A model generated the notes under the pieces. That model saw only the letters and a list, made by a program, of their open reading frames with translations. It had not been told where the DNA came from and searched no databases. Shown one piece after another: positions 1 through 11,683 of a stretch of DNA of 64,000 nucleotides. Origin of the DNA: Orbilia blumenaviensis (Eukaryota; Ascomycota; Orbiliomycetes; Orbiliales; Orbiliaceae); assembly GCA_036872755.1 (NCBI GenBank), contig JAVHNS010000016.1, forward strand, positions 434,001-498,000, given 5' to 3'. Numbering within the stretch: the stretch's first letter is position 1; each line of letters opens with the position of its first letter. The position numbers and the translations under genes are program-made.

Positions 1-1342
1 TTGTTGTAAATGGCATTTGGTTAGCGACAAATTTGGCCAAGAGCTGACTTTTGTTGGGCGAAATAGAGAGACTATGCACCGGACTATCACACAATCCCAC
101 CACATGGACGATGGCAGCATTTCGAAATCGGCGGGAGGAAGCGCGTCGATTTACTAGTTACAACATTCGGCCCTGAAATAGAAGCTATCGAAAAAACCAA
201 GCGCCTGATAGACTTATTCTTGGTTTCAGTATTGCTCGATGCCGGTGCTGGAACAAAATGGTCCTATAAATCGAAAGACAATGGTCGATTCTACAGGAGA
301 AGTGAGGGGTTAGCCGTTGCGAGCATGGATATGTTTAAAGACGGACTTTTCTCCAGTGATCCACATAATCCATTTAGAGTAGATGGGTCGGCGCTGAAGC
401 TTTTGATGCCTGATTCGTTGGCAAGGGGGCTACAGATAACTGCTACAAACCCAATTGATGGACTTCATGGAAGAGCAGGGTTGCTAAGAAAGCTAGGGCA
501 GGCTTTGGATAATAAGGAGTACTTTGGACCTGATAACCGACCTGGAAACATGCTTGGTAAGAACACTGCACCCAGAGAGGTGAAGTCACAGGCTAACATC
601 TAATATAGATTACCTCCTCAATCACTCAACAACAAAGGTAGTGGACGGAAAACCGTATGTCCTGGTCCCCACGCTATGGACAGTGCTTTGCGAAGGCCTC
701 ACACCAATTTGGCCGCAATCTCGAACACAGCTCGACGGTTGTTCGCTCGGTGACGCCTGGCAATGTAGCACGATGCCCCCCGGACAATACTGGGAACGAA
801 TAGTCCCATTCCACAAAATCACTCAGTGGCTCACTTACTCGCTCATGGTCCCCATGACCAAGCTGATGGGTATTCAGTGGGTTGGCGAGCATCTTCTCAC
901 AGGGCTTCCAGAGTATAGGAATGGTGGTTTATTCATTGACACCGGCCTCCTTACATTGAAACCGCAACATATGAAACGTGGGCTTGACGCATACCACGCC
1001 AACAGCAAAAAGGAAGGACAGCCAAGTGTGGAAGTCGTCCCTATGTTCTCGGCTGAGGACGATGTCATTGTTGAATGGAGGGCTCTTACCGTCCAGCTGC
1101 TTGACAAGCTACTCCCTGACGTCAATGAGATGTTAGGACTGCAAGGACACGATGCTTTGACACTTGCGCAGATGCTCGAAGGAGGGACATGGAAGGTGAG
1201 CCTCTAATGACAACTCTTTCATTACTGTGGAAACTCAACTAACGGGAAATTTAAATAGGGAGGACGAGAACTCGCAGAGGTCTCCCGGCCGAACACTAGA
1301 GAGCCGCCAATAATGATCCTGTCCGACGGCACGGTCTTCTAA
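1..1342 (+). CDS. URC4: URC4-type uracil catabolism protein (DUF1688), 3' part
   Basis: Uracil catabolism protein 4 family, one of the URC proteins of the fungal pyrimidine-degradation route; its exact reaction is not settled. The 5' end lies outside the window. Model: exon tail 1-5, intron 6-66, exon 67-556, intron 557-608 (GTAAGA...TAG), exon 609-1195, intron 1196-1258 (GTGAGC...TAG), exon 1259-1342. Family motifs read in order are DYHTIPPHGRWQHFE, then LVSVLLDAGAGTKWSY, SEGLAVASMDMF, LHGRAGLLRKLG, RPGNMLDYLLNHST (created by the second splice), PFHKITQWLTYSL, GLPEYRNGGLFIDTG, and DVIVEWRALTVQLLDKL followed by LEGGTWK. The spliced last exon gives GGRELAEVSR and ends SDGTVF. Motif order and spacing fit the conserved C-terminal two thirds of URC4. 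The only real uncertainty is the intron at the window edge. Confidence 0.88.
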
Positions 1343-3587
1343 AAACAACAAAAAAAAACCTCTTATTACATATGTTCTTGTAATATCCCATCTCGACTCT
1401 TTTTTTCCCTATGGTGTTTAATCTGCTATTTCTCTCTCTCATTGATACTACAAACTACCCGGGCGAGGACTCGGAGTTTGGTTTTACAGCGCTATGGCTT
1501 CTTTCAATTCATGGCTTGTCTCCTGGTTTTGTGAAGGCATTTCCCTCCTCCTTTTTTCCTCTTTTTCTTTTTTTACGTCACCTTCAATTCATGCAAAGAT
1601 CCATTATATTTACGAGAGCGAGAGATGGCTTCTGGAGAGATGGTGATTGTATTTACAGCGTTTCCTGTTCCCTTTGTTTTTCCTTTTTTTTTTTTTGTTC
1701 CTCATATTGATTTACTTATCTTCCGTTTCTGCTCGTTGTTCTTTTTTTCAACGTTGGTATCGGTCCGTTTGTTTCTCTCTGTTTTATGGGAAAGGAGCAA
1801 GGAGCAAAGCCTTTGTGTTCTAAAAAGATTGCATGGCGGACTAGAAAAAACAAAAATAGTTTCTACAAATACAAGCCGGATGGGATGGAATTTTTCAAAA
1901 GTTAATGTGCAGGAGATTGGAGGCAAAGTTTTTGTGCGTAAATGGGATGTCATTATAACTTTACTTTCTTCAACCACTACTGCTACTACTACTACCAACA
2001 TGAAAATTAAAGCGAAGCAATATTGAGTATACTGACCAACAGCCTAGCCCATTCAATTGTGGATAGAATAAGTTCTCTCAGCCGTTGATGGGGCCCCGAT
2101 CAACTGACATGTTGTTACATACGACGATACCGTGACCTGGGATACGGTGCATTGGGCGCTTCATGAATGCAGCGTGATCTTTTATAGATATCACCCATTT
2201 ATAATTAGCGTAGGACTATCTGTGTGTGAATACCAACATTCCAGTCGTCACCGCTAGTATCCCCAGGTCGGGTCCTTTCGCCTATGCCGATAGTATACTT
2301 AAGGACTCAAGTGCTTATTTACTTTAGTAATCTACTTCAGACCGGGTATCCGTCTCGCTGGTGCGAACGAATTGTGGTTGGCTGCGAAGGGTGGTCACCC
2401 CACCTGCCGGGCCTGTCGTCCAAGCATATTCCCCGAATGCGAATGCTGCATGACAGCTGCACATTTTCTGGATGGCATTTTTGAAATGCGGGGAATCCTT
2501 GCCTTCTCTGCACAGTTTCGGACGAAGAAGCCAGGTCGGTGCATAGCGCAGAACTCTGCGGCTAAGACCAAATTGGGCGGGCCCTTCACACTGGATCCGG
2601 CTCTTGTTACCCCGGATTTCTCGTGGATGTCACCGCATGATGACTCGTTAGCTGTTTGCCATCGCGAAGAGAGAAAAATTTTCATCCCCCTTGAAATCTC
2701 AGCTCTGGAAATATTTTCCTGGCTTGCCGGCATTGATACTTTTACAGTGCTTAGCGCTATTTTTTTTTTTTTTCGAGTCTTGGGTGCTATCTCCGGCCGT
2801 GCGTGAAAGTTCGGCGATTTGAGATTTCGGTGCGCGAGCGGAGCTGAACTGAAAATTTTTGAACTTTTGCATAAAACTTGGCCGATAGCTGCGCAGACTT
2901 TTCGAAATTTTTGCATACCACCGGCCATCAACCTCTAAAAAATAAGGTTTCCCCCTCTGTGGTATGTATGGCCAGAGATTCAGCCTTCACGGATACATAC
3001 TTCTCAAGTACTTACTTTTCAAAGATTCTTCATTGAAAGCTAGTCACGTCAGAATATATCGACTTGAAAATTACTACTCTTGAAAGGAAGACCGGGGCGT
3101 TTGAGTTTGAGGCTTTAATGCTACACAGCTGCACAGCGGTGGTGTTCTGATTGGCCAAAGGTACCAAACGACGTCATATCCGCCTCTTTGGGTCGCAATT
3201 GGCTTTGAGAAAAGAAATTTTGTGTTTTATGCTGATGGCCAGGAACAGAACAGATATCAACTGTTAACTAGGCACCTAGTGACTTTTTTTCCCTCTCTCT
3301 CGCGGGCAAATTTAAAGCTGTTTCTCGATTGTATTCATCACTTGAGCTGGGTGGACCTGAGCTTTGCGGATCGATTCCGACCAAATATTATATCGAATAT
3401 ACAACTGTTTTATGTTTCCTCGGACAGAGCCCGGCGCCTGTGCTCAAGACTCCTAGTTCACACGAGGGACCGGTCAAGAATTCGAAGTAGCGCTCGTTAA
3501 ACCGCAAAAGTAAACACTTCGGAGTCACCGATATCGATCTTGCCTCGGGGGTTGTCTGGACTCCCTCGGAGGTCAATCATCGGCACC
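1343..3587. other. Intergenic, no gene supported
   Basis: Between URC4 and the PQ-loop gene. The first 700 bases are T-rich and hold short T runs typical of 3' UTR and spacer. Open frames of 140-180 codons overlap on both strands around 2372-2931 but show no recognisable motif and no splice context. From about 3140 the sequence looks like the promoter of the gene at 3588: a GATTGG (inverted CCAAT box) at 3149-3154 is followed by a CRE-like ACGTCA near 3171. Confidence 0.55.
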
Positions 3588-5259
3588 ATGTTCATGCCAA
3601 ATAATCATTTCGACGCTCCTCCGGTCGGAGACGGCTACGCCGCTGCAACGTATCCTCCATCGCAGAGTATCTCGTTAAGCATCGAAGCGATCAGCGGCAT
3701 CACAGGGTAGGGGAAAAAAATAGTGGACCCATACTGAACCTATCCATCTGCTGCGAATTCGAATAAGAAATCCGGATCGTAACATAACATCTCTCCCATG
3801 TGGGATTAGTGCATGGATATGGAATTCTCGTTTCTTTCGGGGGATCTTTGTTGGCTGACGGGAAGGATTCGATTGTGGTGCGGAATAGATCGGTATCAAT
3901 TGCTTGCTGGCTTGTGGTTTTTACACCCCAGATCATCGAGAATGTAGGTTTCAGTCTATACCTAACCCATATCATGCATTCCTACGTCACAGCATGGATG
4001 TGGATGTACTCTGCGGAGTGTATGTATTTACTGACAAAATTTGCTTCATACAGTTCAAACGAGGCTCGGCTGAAGGACTCTCATTGACATTTCTAATACT
4101 ATGGCTTCTGGGGGATATTTTCAATGTCCTGGGCGGAATATTACAGGGAGTCATACCAACTATGGTATGGGAGCAGCCCCTTGTCATGTACCAACTCTGT
4201 TGTATACACAAGACATGCATGCTAACGTCGCGACGTTTTTCTAGCTCATCTTGGCGATTTACTACACATTCGCTGACATAGTTCTCCTGATTCAATGCTT
4301 CTATTACCGTGCATATTCCAGGAAGCACCAATTAGCGCCGCCAGCTACCAACGGTCATCATTATGAACCTGAACCTGCTCGCCCGGGTACAGCGGCCTCG
4401 GAACATGATCCGACAGAAGAGTCGCCCCTTCTTTCTCGTACCATCTCCGACTTCTATGGTGAAGAACGTCGTGGCAGTCTCTCTATCCTAGCTGAGCAAG
4501 CCCATCATCTGTCGCCCGCAAACCCACTACACAGTCTTCCCTCGTCCCGCCCGGAAAGCATATATAAGAATTATTCCAACGGCGAGTACCCGGTCGGAGC
4601 TGGTGGTAGCTCTGCCCAAGATCTTAACGGCACTAGAAATGCTCGTACAGGAAACCGAGACAACAGTAAATTTTGGAAGTCCATTCTCCGAGACGCTATC
4701 GCCGTATCACTCGTTATCTTCGCCGGGATAGCCGGGTACTACCTCACACCTTCGAAAGGAGATACAAAGGATCCGCACATTCCTGAGCACAAGCCTCTCG
4801 AGTTCTCTTTCTATGGACAGATCTTTGGATACTTGTGCGCAGTATTATACCTCGGCTCTCGGATCCCCCAGATTGTCCTAAACTATCAGAGGAAGTCGTG
4901 TGAAGGAGTCGCCTTTTTGTTCTTCCTATTCGCATGTTTGGGGAACGTAACCTATGTGATTAGTATTCTGGCCTACAAGCCTGGGAGGGTGGAAGACGGA
5001 GAAGGGTACTGGAGGTATATCGCTGTGAATGCAAGTTGGCTTTTAGGAAGCCTTGGGACTTTGGGCTTGGACTTTATAGTAAGTTGACGTGCGATTTGTC
5101 CCTGTGGCCGCCTGATGCTAAGTTTTAATGATGCAGATTTTCGTCCAATTCTTCATGTACCGGACCGATGAGTATGGAGACGACAATGCTCTTATGTCGG
5201 ATTCTGACGACGAGAGGCAGGCTGATGACGACGAGGCCACTATCCGACCTTCTTCGTAA
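3588..5259 (+). CDS. PQ-loop vacuolar basic amino-acid transporter (YPQ/RTC2 type)
   Basis: Seven-helix PQ-loop membrane protein of the family that exports cationic amino acids from the vacuole/lysosome (yeast Ypq1-3/Rtc2, animal PQLC2). Five exons: 3588-3706, 3889-3943, 4056-4164, 4245-5078, 5137-5259; 413 residues. The first PQ-loop follows the spliced motif SGITGSVSIACWLVVFTPQI at about residues 36-55 and continues FKRGSAEGLSLTF then LILWLLGDIFNVLG. The second is LGSRIPQIVLNYQRKSCEGV near residue 300, followed by two more hydrophobic segments. Between the two halves is a Ser/Pro-rich hydrophilic loop of roughly 150 residues, as in fungal members. The C-terminal tail is acidic (DSDDERQADDDEA). 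The start ATG has a good context (CACCATGTTC). Family assignment is firm; substrate is inferred from the family. Confidence 0.9.
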
Positions 5260-6790
5260 AGGGCTACGCTTGTAATAGGCCTCTAGCCATACCAACGACT
5301 GTATGAATGACTCTGTATTGAAAAGTAATATGGCCTTGACAGTGGCAGACTAACTTTAGTCAGGAGGAAACCGAGACTGGGCCTGGGCGGCATATTTGTA
5401 TTATAGCCTCGTTATTGACTTTTACGCAGCATTACCACTGGTTTTAGTTACCGTTATAACCCGGGCTGTGGATTGTATCATAAATCCTCTTGTTGGCTTT
5501 GAATTACATCGCACCTGAATTCATGAAGTGGACACTGTTCCAGGTTCTGGAGGACACAGGCGGAGACGTACAATCGGTTTCTGTTGTCGGGCGTTGCATC
5601 GTGCTGGTTACAAAGAATATAGTACTATAACTCCGTAGCTTCGGGTCTATGCATAACGGAGGGTCTTCCTAACATTAGTTCCCATAGATTTTAGCAACAA
5701 AAACCTATGTTGTATTTTTCCAGAGAAGCAAGCAAGCTCCTTCGTATCGACACTTTTCCTCCTTCAACTTGTCTCGTGTTGACCAGCTGCAACTCTCTAT
5801 GTAGCCCTTCAACCCTTTAGATTTCTGGCTATCTAAGCAATTTGTTTTTCGAAAGGAAAAAAAAGGACTATTTCCCTCTTCCCTTTGCTTTCTCTTCTAC
5901 TCGCTCGCGTTTTCCCTTCGCGTTGGTGTAACTTCGCGAGTCGAACCTCGTAGAACCGTTTGGAATTTCGATACCAGACCAGAGCTCCCTCCACTCACCC
6001 TGATAGAAAGTGGTTGATAAGTGTTATTTTCGAATCCTTTGGCCGTTTTCTTATTTCTGAAACCTGTATCCCGAGCCGTTCAGTTCGCTGCTTGATCAGT
6101 CCGTCGAGGTGTATTTATAATCTCGGAAAGTTGGGTTGCCCCGGGAAAAAGGCTGCATCGGCGACTCGAGACGAAGGTTGAAGCGGCACACGGGAAGAGC
6201 GACTCAGAGGATAACATCTGGGTAATTAGGTAAAGGGTGTGTAAGAGTTTTGAGAGTATGGTTGACTTTCGTTTTGTTTTGGACAGAAATCGAACGTAGT
6301 GCTCCTCCACAATCCATCATATGAGATGCCTTTATCTATACGGCTTCCGCTCAAGACGGTTCAAAAAAAATAAAAAAATAGGCCTTTATAGAGAACCAAG
6401 GCTGCTAACCTCATTGATTTTATGCCTATTTTCATACCTTTGACCCCAAAATTGTTTCAAAGTTACCGCCGTGGGTTGCGGCGCTTATATAGAATTCTCC
6501 AGCCTTGCAACCCGTATAGGTTTGACTCATACCATTGGCTGGGCATAACTCCAGATCATATCATGTATGCATTTTATTTTTTTTTTTCTCTTTGTTTTTT
6601 TGTTTGTTTTTTTATTTCGAAGGAGCGAAAAAGCCCATCTCTCCTTCGTAAAACCGTTGGGTGGTGCCCAAAGCTCCGATTAGGACGTGAACCTCTGGTT
6701 GCCAAAGTCCCCTCATGGGCACCCACGGGCTTTTATACCCCAAAGATTCACAACTACACTGAGAAAGAAATACAGTACACGTCATCAAAG
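5260..6790. other. Intergenic, no gene supported
   Basis: Spacer after the PQ-loop gene. It contains pyrimidine-rich stretches (around 5860-5910) and short open frames on both strands, none with a recognisable product or splice pattern. A T-rich run interrupted by G lies at about 6570-6615. Confidence 0.5.
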
Positions 6791-9597
6791 AGAATGTCAC
6801 GTCAGCAAATAGTATGCCACGTCAGCAGGTTACGTCAGACGAAATTCTGCATCGTCGAGCTCGTAATGGGAGGTCGTGTAATACCGTCTATGTAGGCGTT
6901 CCTCAAGGCCGTAAGGGCTCTCTTTTGATGATGATGTAAGCTAAATAACAGTAGTTAAAAGTAAACAAACAGAGGTACGCGTGAGCCATTCATGTATAGT
7001 AGAAATAAGTATATAAAAGACTGACAACCCGCCAGAGACTTAGAAGGTCTCTGGTTGGATTTTCTTTCTTTAAACCCAACGAAACTACTTTAAACCCAAC
7101 TTGCCCTCCAGTCCCTCGTCCAGCGGGTCTACGACTCCAAACTCGAAGTTTCAGTCTATTAGTTACAATAGTCGTATCTTGATACACTATAATACTTTTT
7201 ATTACATCCCAATGTACATTTATAAAACTACTAACATTGCTTTTTTATCTACTAACAAACTTTTTGAAATGTCAACTACAATTAAATTTGCTATATTAGT
7301 GATTTGCATGTCTGCAATAACTATATCTGGTATCTGTGGAATTTATTATGCTTATCGTCTTGATACCCAGAAGACATGCACATGCCCTACCTCAACAACT
7401 TTAACACCAACAAAGGTTTCTCCTATGAGTAATATTGCTATCCAAAATTACAGACCAAAATCGACTTTTATGATAGCACGCCCTACGAATACAACCTTCG
7501 AAGAAACCTTTCATCGTACCGCCCTCCCTGATAATACATTGATTTCGGCAAACAACGGACTTACCTCTACAAAGCCATGCTCGGTACTAGCGACTTATTT
7601 CTTCAAATACGTTGCCAAATGGCAGGGCTGGGTTCATTTTGGCCTTAGGGTTTTCGGTGTCGACAACCATCTTGTCCGCACTTTGAGATCCATCCTAAAG
7701 TTCTTGACCTGGTATTCGATGGACTGGGAGCCCTGTAATGAAGTTGACGGGGCAAGGGGCTACCAGGTTTAAATAGTATGGTATTTTCTATTTCCAATTC
7801 TGCTTCACAAGGAAATTTCTTCCTTAATGTTTCTTATGATCTCTGGGCCTATGGCGGGAATGAATGGCATCTAACGTCTGCCTCCTCCCGGATCCAGTGC
7901 CTACTTTAAGAGTTATCGGTTGTTACAAAGATATAAAAACAAAGACGAAAAAAGAAACGAAAGAAAAGAAACGAAAGACAAAAAGACAAGACCGAAACGA
8001 AAATATATTACAAGATATATTGAAAGTTACATTTGACATAGTATTAAGGTTCCTGCAATGCAAGGAGATAATACTTGCCCGTTTTCATTTGTGAATACTC
8101 CCTTTTTTTTTCCTATTTCCCTTCAGAATTTTTTGACTTATTGATCGAATTTCCCATGTAAATTCTTATTGGTTAGTCACACTGATAGGCACTACCCTCT
8201 GAGTATATAATTCGAACCCGCAACATGTATATATTCCTCGTCGTCTCATATTCCTTTTTTTACTTACATTCTCTTCTTTAGTCATATTGCTTTTAAAGTT
8301 ATCTTGTTTATCGCTTCCTTCACCTTCTTGTTTTCAATGGCTTTACTCCTCCTACCAGCCCCTGCGTTATTTGCAATATCGTTCTAGTTTATATTGCTTT
8401 CAGGCCAGAATATGTTCCCCCCTTTCAATGTATATAGATCATGTTACATATCCTTGGCTTTGTCTAACAGCCTACAAATCCCGCCATGCATATGGTCCAC
8501 AGGCTCTCATATCGTGTGTAATTGAAGGCACCGGGGAGCTGAGCCAGCATGGACTGGCGTCGACCAGGGTCATGACGCAGAGCCTAGCCTAGGCATATAG
8601 CTTACCTAACTTGGCCGACGAGTCGTCGATAGCTGGGTGCTTTTAGTCTGAGATTACTTGTCCCTGCGCGGTGAGAGTCCGAAGGGTCCTATGGGGCGGG
8701 TCAGAATGTATCGGTACTAGATCTCTAGATCGATTTCCTCTAGAGCTAAAGGGCTATTGGCTACTTGAGTAAATAACTCTGTTTTTTTTTCCCCGAGGAG
8801 ATCGAAGGCCCGCCTGGCGCCCTGATTATTAGAGCTAAGCCAAGACATATGATCACAAATTCAAAAAGAGTCAAGCCAACCAGAGCGGGTTCCATTGAAT
8901 TGCCATTCAATTCAATTCAAAAGTCAATGGCCAGGTATTTATTTATCTATGACGTCATTGCGCATGTGGTCAACAACCTCAGAGCTCAAGCTTGTAGCCA
9001 AGCTCCAGTTTCAATGAGCTAGCTAAACCAACCCATTATACCAAGCAACATCTTCGCACGGGACCTAACGTTATCATCATAATGCACGCTCTAAGCACCC
9101 CCCCTTAACTGCCGCGGGCAAAGGTATCGGTGCAAGGCTGAATAATGCCTTCTTAAGATCCCGTTATCCGATTTAGAAAGGATCATTCTAAAGCCCTCTG
9201 ACGTCCTTCTAGCGTCGTCAAACGGCCGTATATACCCTACCTTTCTTGTTCTAGCCGTGTTGATAGACTAACCTTGTTACCTAACCTAGTTAGTGTAAAT
9301 ATACCGAAATAGAAAGAAAAAAAAGAGTTAGGTCCGACCCACCGATGATGATGACAAAATAGGGCCAGCAGACCAAGGATTAGTAGAATGCTTGTGCATA
9401 AGGCTTGTAAGTATACTTGTTTCTCCAATCGCTACCAGGCTGAGTTGTCGGAATGTTCGGAGAAGGTTCGATGGACCGAGCTCTTGGTTCTACCTGGAGG
9501 GATGAGATCACATAATCTGGCTTAGATTTGCAATGCATGTGGTGAATTTAGATTGTGAGCTAGGAGTCAAATCGCATTTTTGGTAACAGTGGGTCGA
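6791..9597. other. Intergenic with solo-LTR-like stretch and one small orphan frame
   Basis: Sequence from 6795 begins TGTCACGTCAGCA and repeats CACGTCAGCA at 6821-6830. It has a TATA-like GTATATAAAAG near 7009-7019 and a pyrimidine-rich run after it, an arrangement resembling a fungal LTR, but I see no partner copy and no target-site duplication. An ATG-started frame at 7269-7772 would encode 167 residues with one N-terminal hydrophobic helix followed by a Thr/Pro-rich part; I do not recognise it. An A/G-rich block lies at about 7930-8000. No other gene is visible up to the CipC-like promoter. Confidence 0.4.
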
Positions 9598-9606
9598 ATA
9601 TAAAAG
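9598..9606 (+). promoter_or_regulatory. TATA-like box of the CipC-like gene
   Basis: ATATAAAAG lies about 300 bases before the ATG at 9902. The intervening stretch is CA/CT-rich and free of long frames, as in a long fungal 5' UTR. The link to the gene is inferred from position. Confidence 0.4.
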
Positions 9607-9901
9607 GAAGAGAGAAGTTTACAGCCAGGAATCAGATTCGATATCATTCATAACCATCCTCACAATACAACAAAGCAAACACATAAACACTACAATCCAG
9701 AGCTCTAGTACCACATACATACCCGTTCTATATATACTTTCGAACAACTTGTGTCGACTGCTCTTAGGACACATATATCATCTTGGAACTTTCATCGATA
9801 CCCCTTGAATTTCGAATATCTGGAGACAAATAATTTATAGAGGAGACCTCTACCATATTCATATACACACACCCCTACAAATACCCCCAAAGTTAGTAAA
9901 T

Positions 9902-10427
9902 ATGGGCCGTCACCACAAAGAAGGTATGTTCACTTAAAAACATTTATACTCGAATCTATACACCAGAGATATATCCATGCTAACCCAACATGGTAGACTC
10001 GAGCGAACACCGCCACGAACGTAAGGGCAACCGTTCTCACGAGCTACTTGCAGGCGCCGCCGCCTTTGCAGCCTTCCGCGCCTTCCAATCTCATCAAAAA
10101 GCACAAGGAAAACCCGTCTCCCATGCTCTTGCAAAAGAACTTCTAGCTGCATTTGCTGCTGCGGAAGTTGAAAAACTCATCGAGACAAAGGGACGTGAGA
10201 AGTGGGATGAATATAGATCGAGGTCAAAAACAAGAGATGAAGTGAGAGAGATGACCAAGGATCTGTATAGGGATAGATACGAGACTATTACGGACGGGTA
10301 TGAAGATGAGATCGATTTAAGAGAGAGCAGACATAGACATAAAGAGATTGAAGAACCGGGAAGGAGAAGTTATGAGCGTAGCCGTGATAGGAGGAGGAGA
10401 AAAGAAGAAACGGGATACTATTATTAA
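9902..10427 (+). CDS. CipC-like protein (DUF3759)
   Basis: Small soluble protein of the CipC family, named for a concanamycin-induced protein of Aspergillus; the molecular function is unknown. Two exons, 9902-9923 and 9997-10427, separated by a canonical intron (GTATGT...GCTAACC...TAG); 150 residues. The N-terminus is MGRHHKEDSSEHRHERKG. The family core follows: SHELLAGAAAFAAFRAFQSH, GKPVSHALAKELLAAFAAAE, and VEKLIETKG (residues about 20-70). The tail from about residue 75 is unusually rich in Arg, Glu and Asp (RSRSKTRDEVREMTKDLYRD and further RR/RS runs, ending TGYYY); that highly charged tail is longer than the short tail I expect for CipC itself. Placing the start in the 22-base first exon is required for an ATG ahead of the core. 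Confidence 0.8.
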
Positions 10428-10867
10428 AGATAATGTCCTTTTTGCATTCTCATGATTTTGTTGGTTACTTTTGATTTTATTTGTTCAAATTTTGATATGA
10501 CCGATACCTACTGTTTGGAGCGTTAGATATGTAAGATAACGAAAGCGTCGCGTCTGAAGAGTTGATAATCAGAGATCACATACCTACAAGACTTAACTAA
10601 ACTCAAAGACCAAAAATCACTTGCGAGGTCTGACTAACGAGACTGTCGCTTGTGACCGTAGACGTCTATTTCAGATGTGTTGTGTTGTTTGTGCGGCAGA
10701 ATATAAAAAAAAATTCTGTGCGACAATGAAACCTTCAATTCAACATCTCGCGATAAGATTCCAACAGGAGCTCCAGCTTCATATACAATTACATCTACTC
10801 TCCCTACTAGCCTATTTGTGTTTGGAATAAGTATTCGACTATCAGGCATTCCCAACCCTTCACAAAT
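10428..10867. other. Intergenic spacer, CipC-like to YAR1
   Basis: A 440-base AT-rich spacer. It holds the 3' UTR of the CipC-like gene and the promoter of the ankyrin gene; no RNA gene or further frame is supported. Confidence 0.55.
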
Positions 10868-11683
10868 ATGGCCTCAGCATCTGCTTCGAGCGGCCCCACC
10901 AAGCCGACCATCAACCCCCCACCTCCCACATTGGACGAAGACACAATCGATGATCTCCTCTACTTTAGCCGCACAGGAGAGCTATCCGACCTCAAAGAAA
11001 CCATATCCGAGCTCTCAAAGTCCTTAAACCGATACTCGCTCGAAATACCTGCCTCGGCAGTCGATCCTTATAGCGGGAACACATGTCTGCACATGGCAGC
11101 TGCGAACAACCACGTCGAGGTTGTAGAGTACATATTATCGCTGGACCCACCACCGCTGGCCACACCGGTCGTGCATCCTGAGGTTTCATCTTCAAGCGCT
11201 TCTTCAGGATTACCAAACATAACGTCTGATGGAACAACAATCAAATTACCGTCACAGTATCTGCATACGTTATTGAACTTTCCAAACGAAAGTGGGAATA
11301 CGCCGTTGCATTGGGCTTGTTTGAATGGGCATATCCAGGCTGTAAAGGCCCTGGTTCAGGCTGGAGCTGATCCTGGGGTTTTAAATGCTGCTGGGCATGA
11401 CTGTGTGTACGAGGCTGAAGTTAATGACAAGAGTAATGTTGTTGAATGGGTATTGAACTTTGCTGAGGGATTGGAGAGTGGCGTCGGAGTTGTTGGGGAT
11501 GAGGATGATGGTGAGAAGGGACAGGAGGGCACAGAGCAGAAGGATAACGCCGATGTTCTCAGAGATGAAGGCAGCCGTCATGAAGGAAGGGTCGATAATG
11601 AGAAGGGTCAGGAGAAGGATGAGACAAGTGGAATCGCAATTGGGAAGCTTGAGATCACAGACAAGGAGCCTATCATACGTTGA
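10868..11683 (+). CDS. YAR1: YAR1-like ankyrin-repeat protein (Rps3 chaperone)
   Basis: Intronless, 271 residues. In yeast, Yar1 binds newly made ribosomal protein Rps3 and escorts it to the nucleus for 40S assembly. The sequence has the same layout: a short N-terminal helix (DEDTIDDLLYFSRTGELSDL, from about residue 22), a first ankyrin repeat GNTCLHMAAANNHVEVVEYI near residues 69-88, a Ser/Pro-rich insert of about 40 residues, then GNTPLHWACLNGHIQAVKAL near 141-160 and the third-repeat start GADPGVLNAAGHDCVYEAE. The C-terminal 70 residues are acidic and low in complexity (EDDGEKGQEGTEQ and similar). The insert between repeats makes it longer than the roughly 200-residue yeast protein. Orthology rests on the LHMAAAN and TPLHWACLNG signatures plus the HD.VYEAE stretch. 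A generic ankyrin protein is the alternative. Confidence 0.8.
   Translation: MASASASSGPTKPTINPPPPTLDEDTIDDLLYFSRTGELSDLKETISELSKSLNRYSLEIPASAVDPYSGNTCLHMAAANNHVEVVEYILSLDPPPLATPVVHPEVSSSSASSGLPNITSDGTTIKLPSQYLHTLLNFPNESGNTPLHWACLNGHIQAVKALVQAGADPGVLNAAGHDCVYEAEVNDKSNVVEWVLNFAEGLESGVGVVGDEDDGEKGQEGTEQKDNADVLRDEGSRHEGRVDNEKGQEKDETSGIAIGKLEITDKEPIIR

Noticed and set aside
1411..2026. Frames in T-rich sequence after URC4
   Set aside because: Phe/Ser-rich translations of pyrimidine runs, as expected for a 3' UTR and spacer.
2372..2931. Overlapping frames of 144 and 178 codons on opposite strands
   Set aside because: No motif, no splice context, non-ATG or weak starts; both strands being open points to composition and not to a gene.
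8205..8225. B-box-like GGGTTCGAAT on the minus strand
   Set aside because: No A box or pairing stems at tRNA distance.
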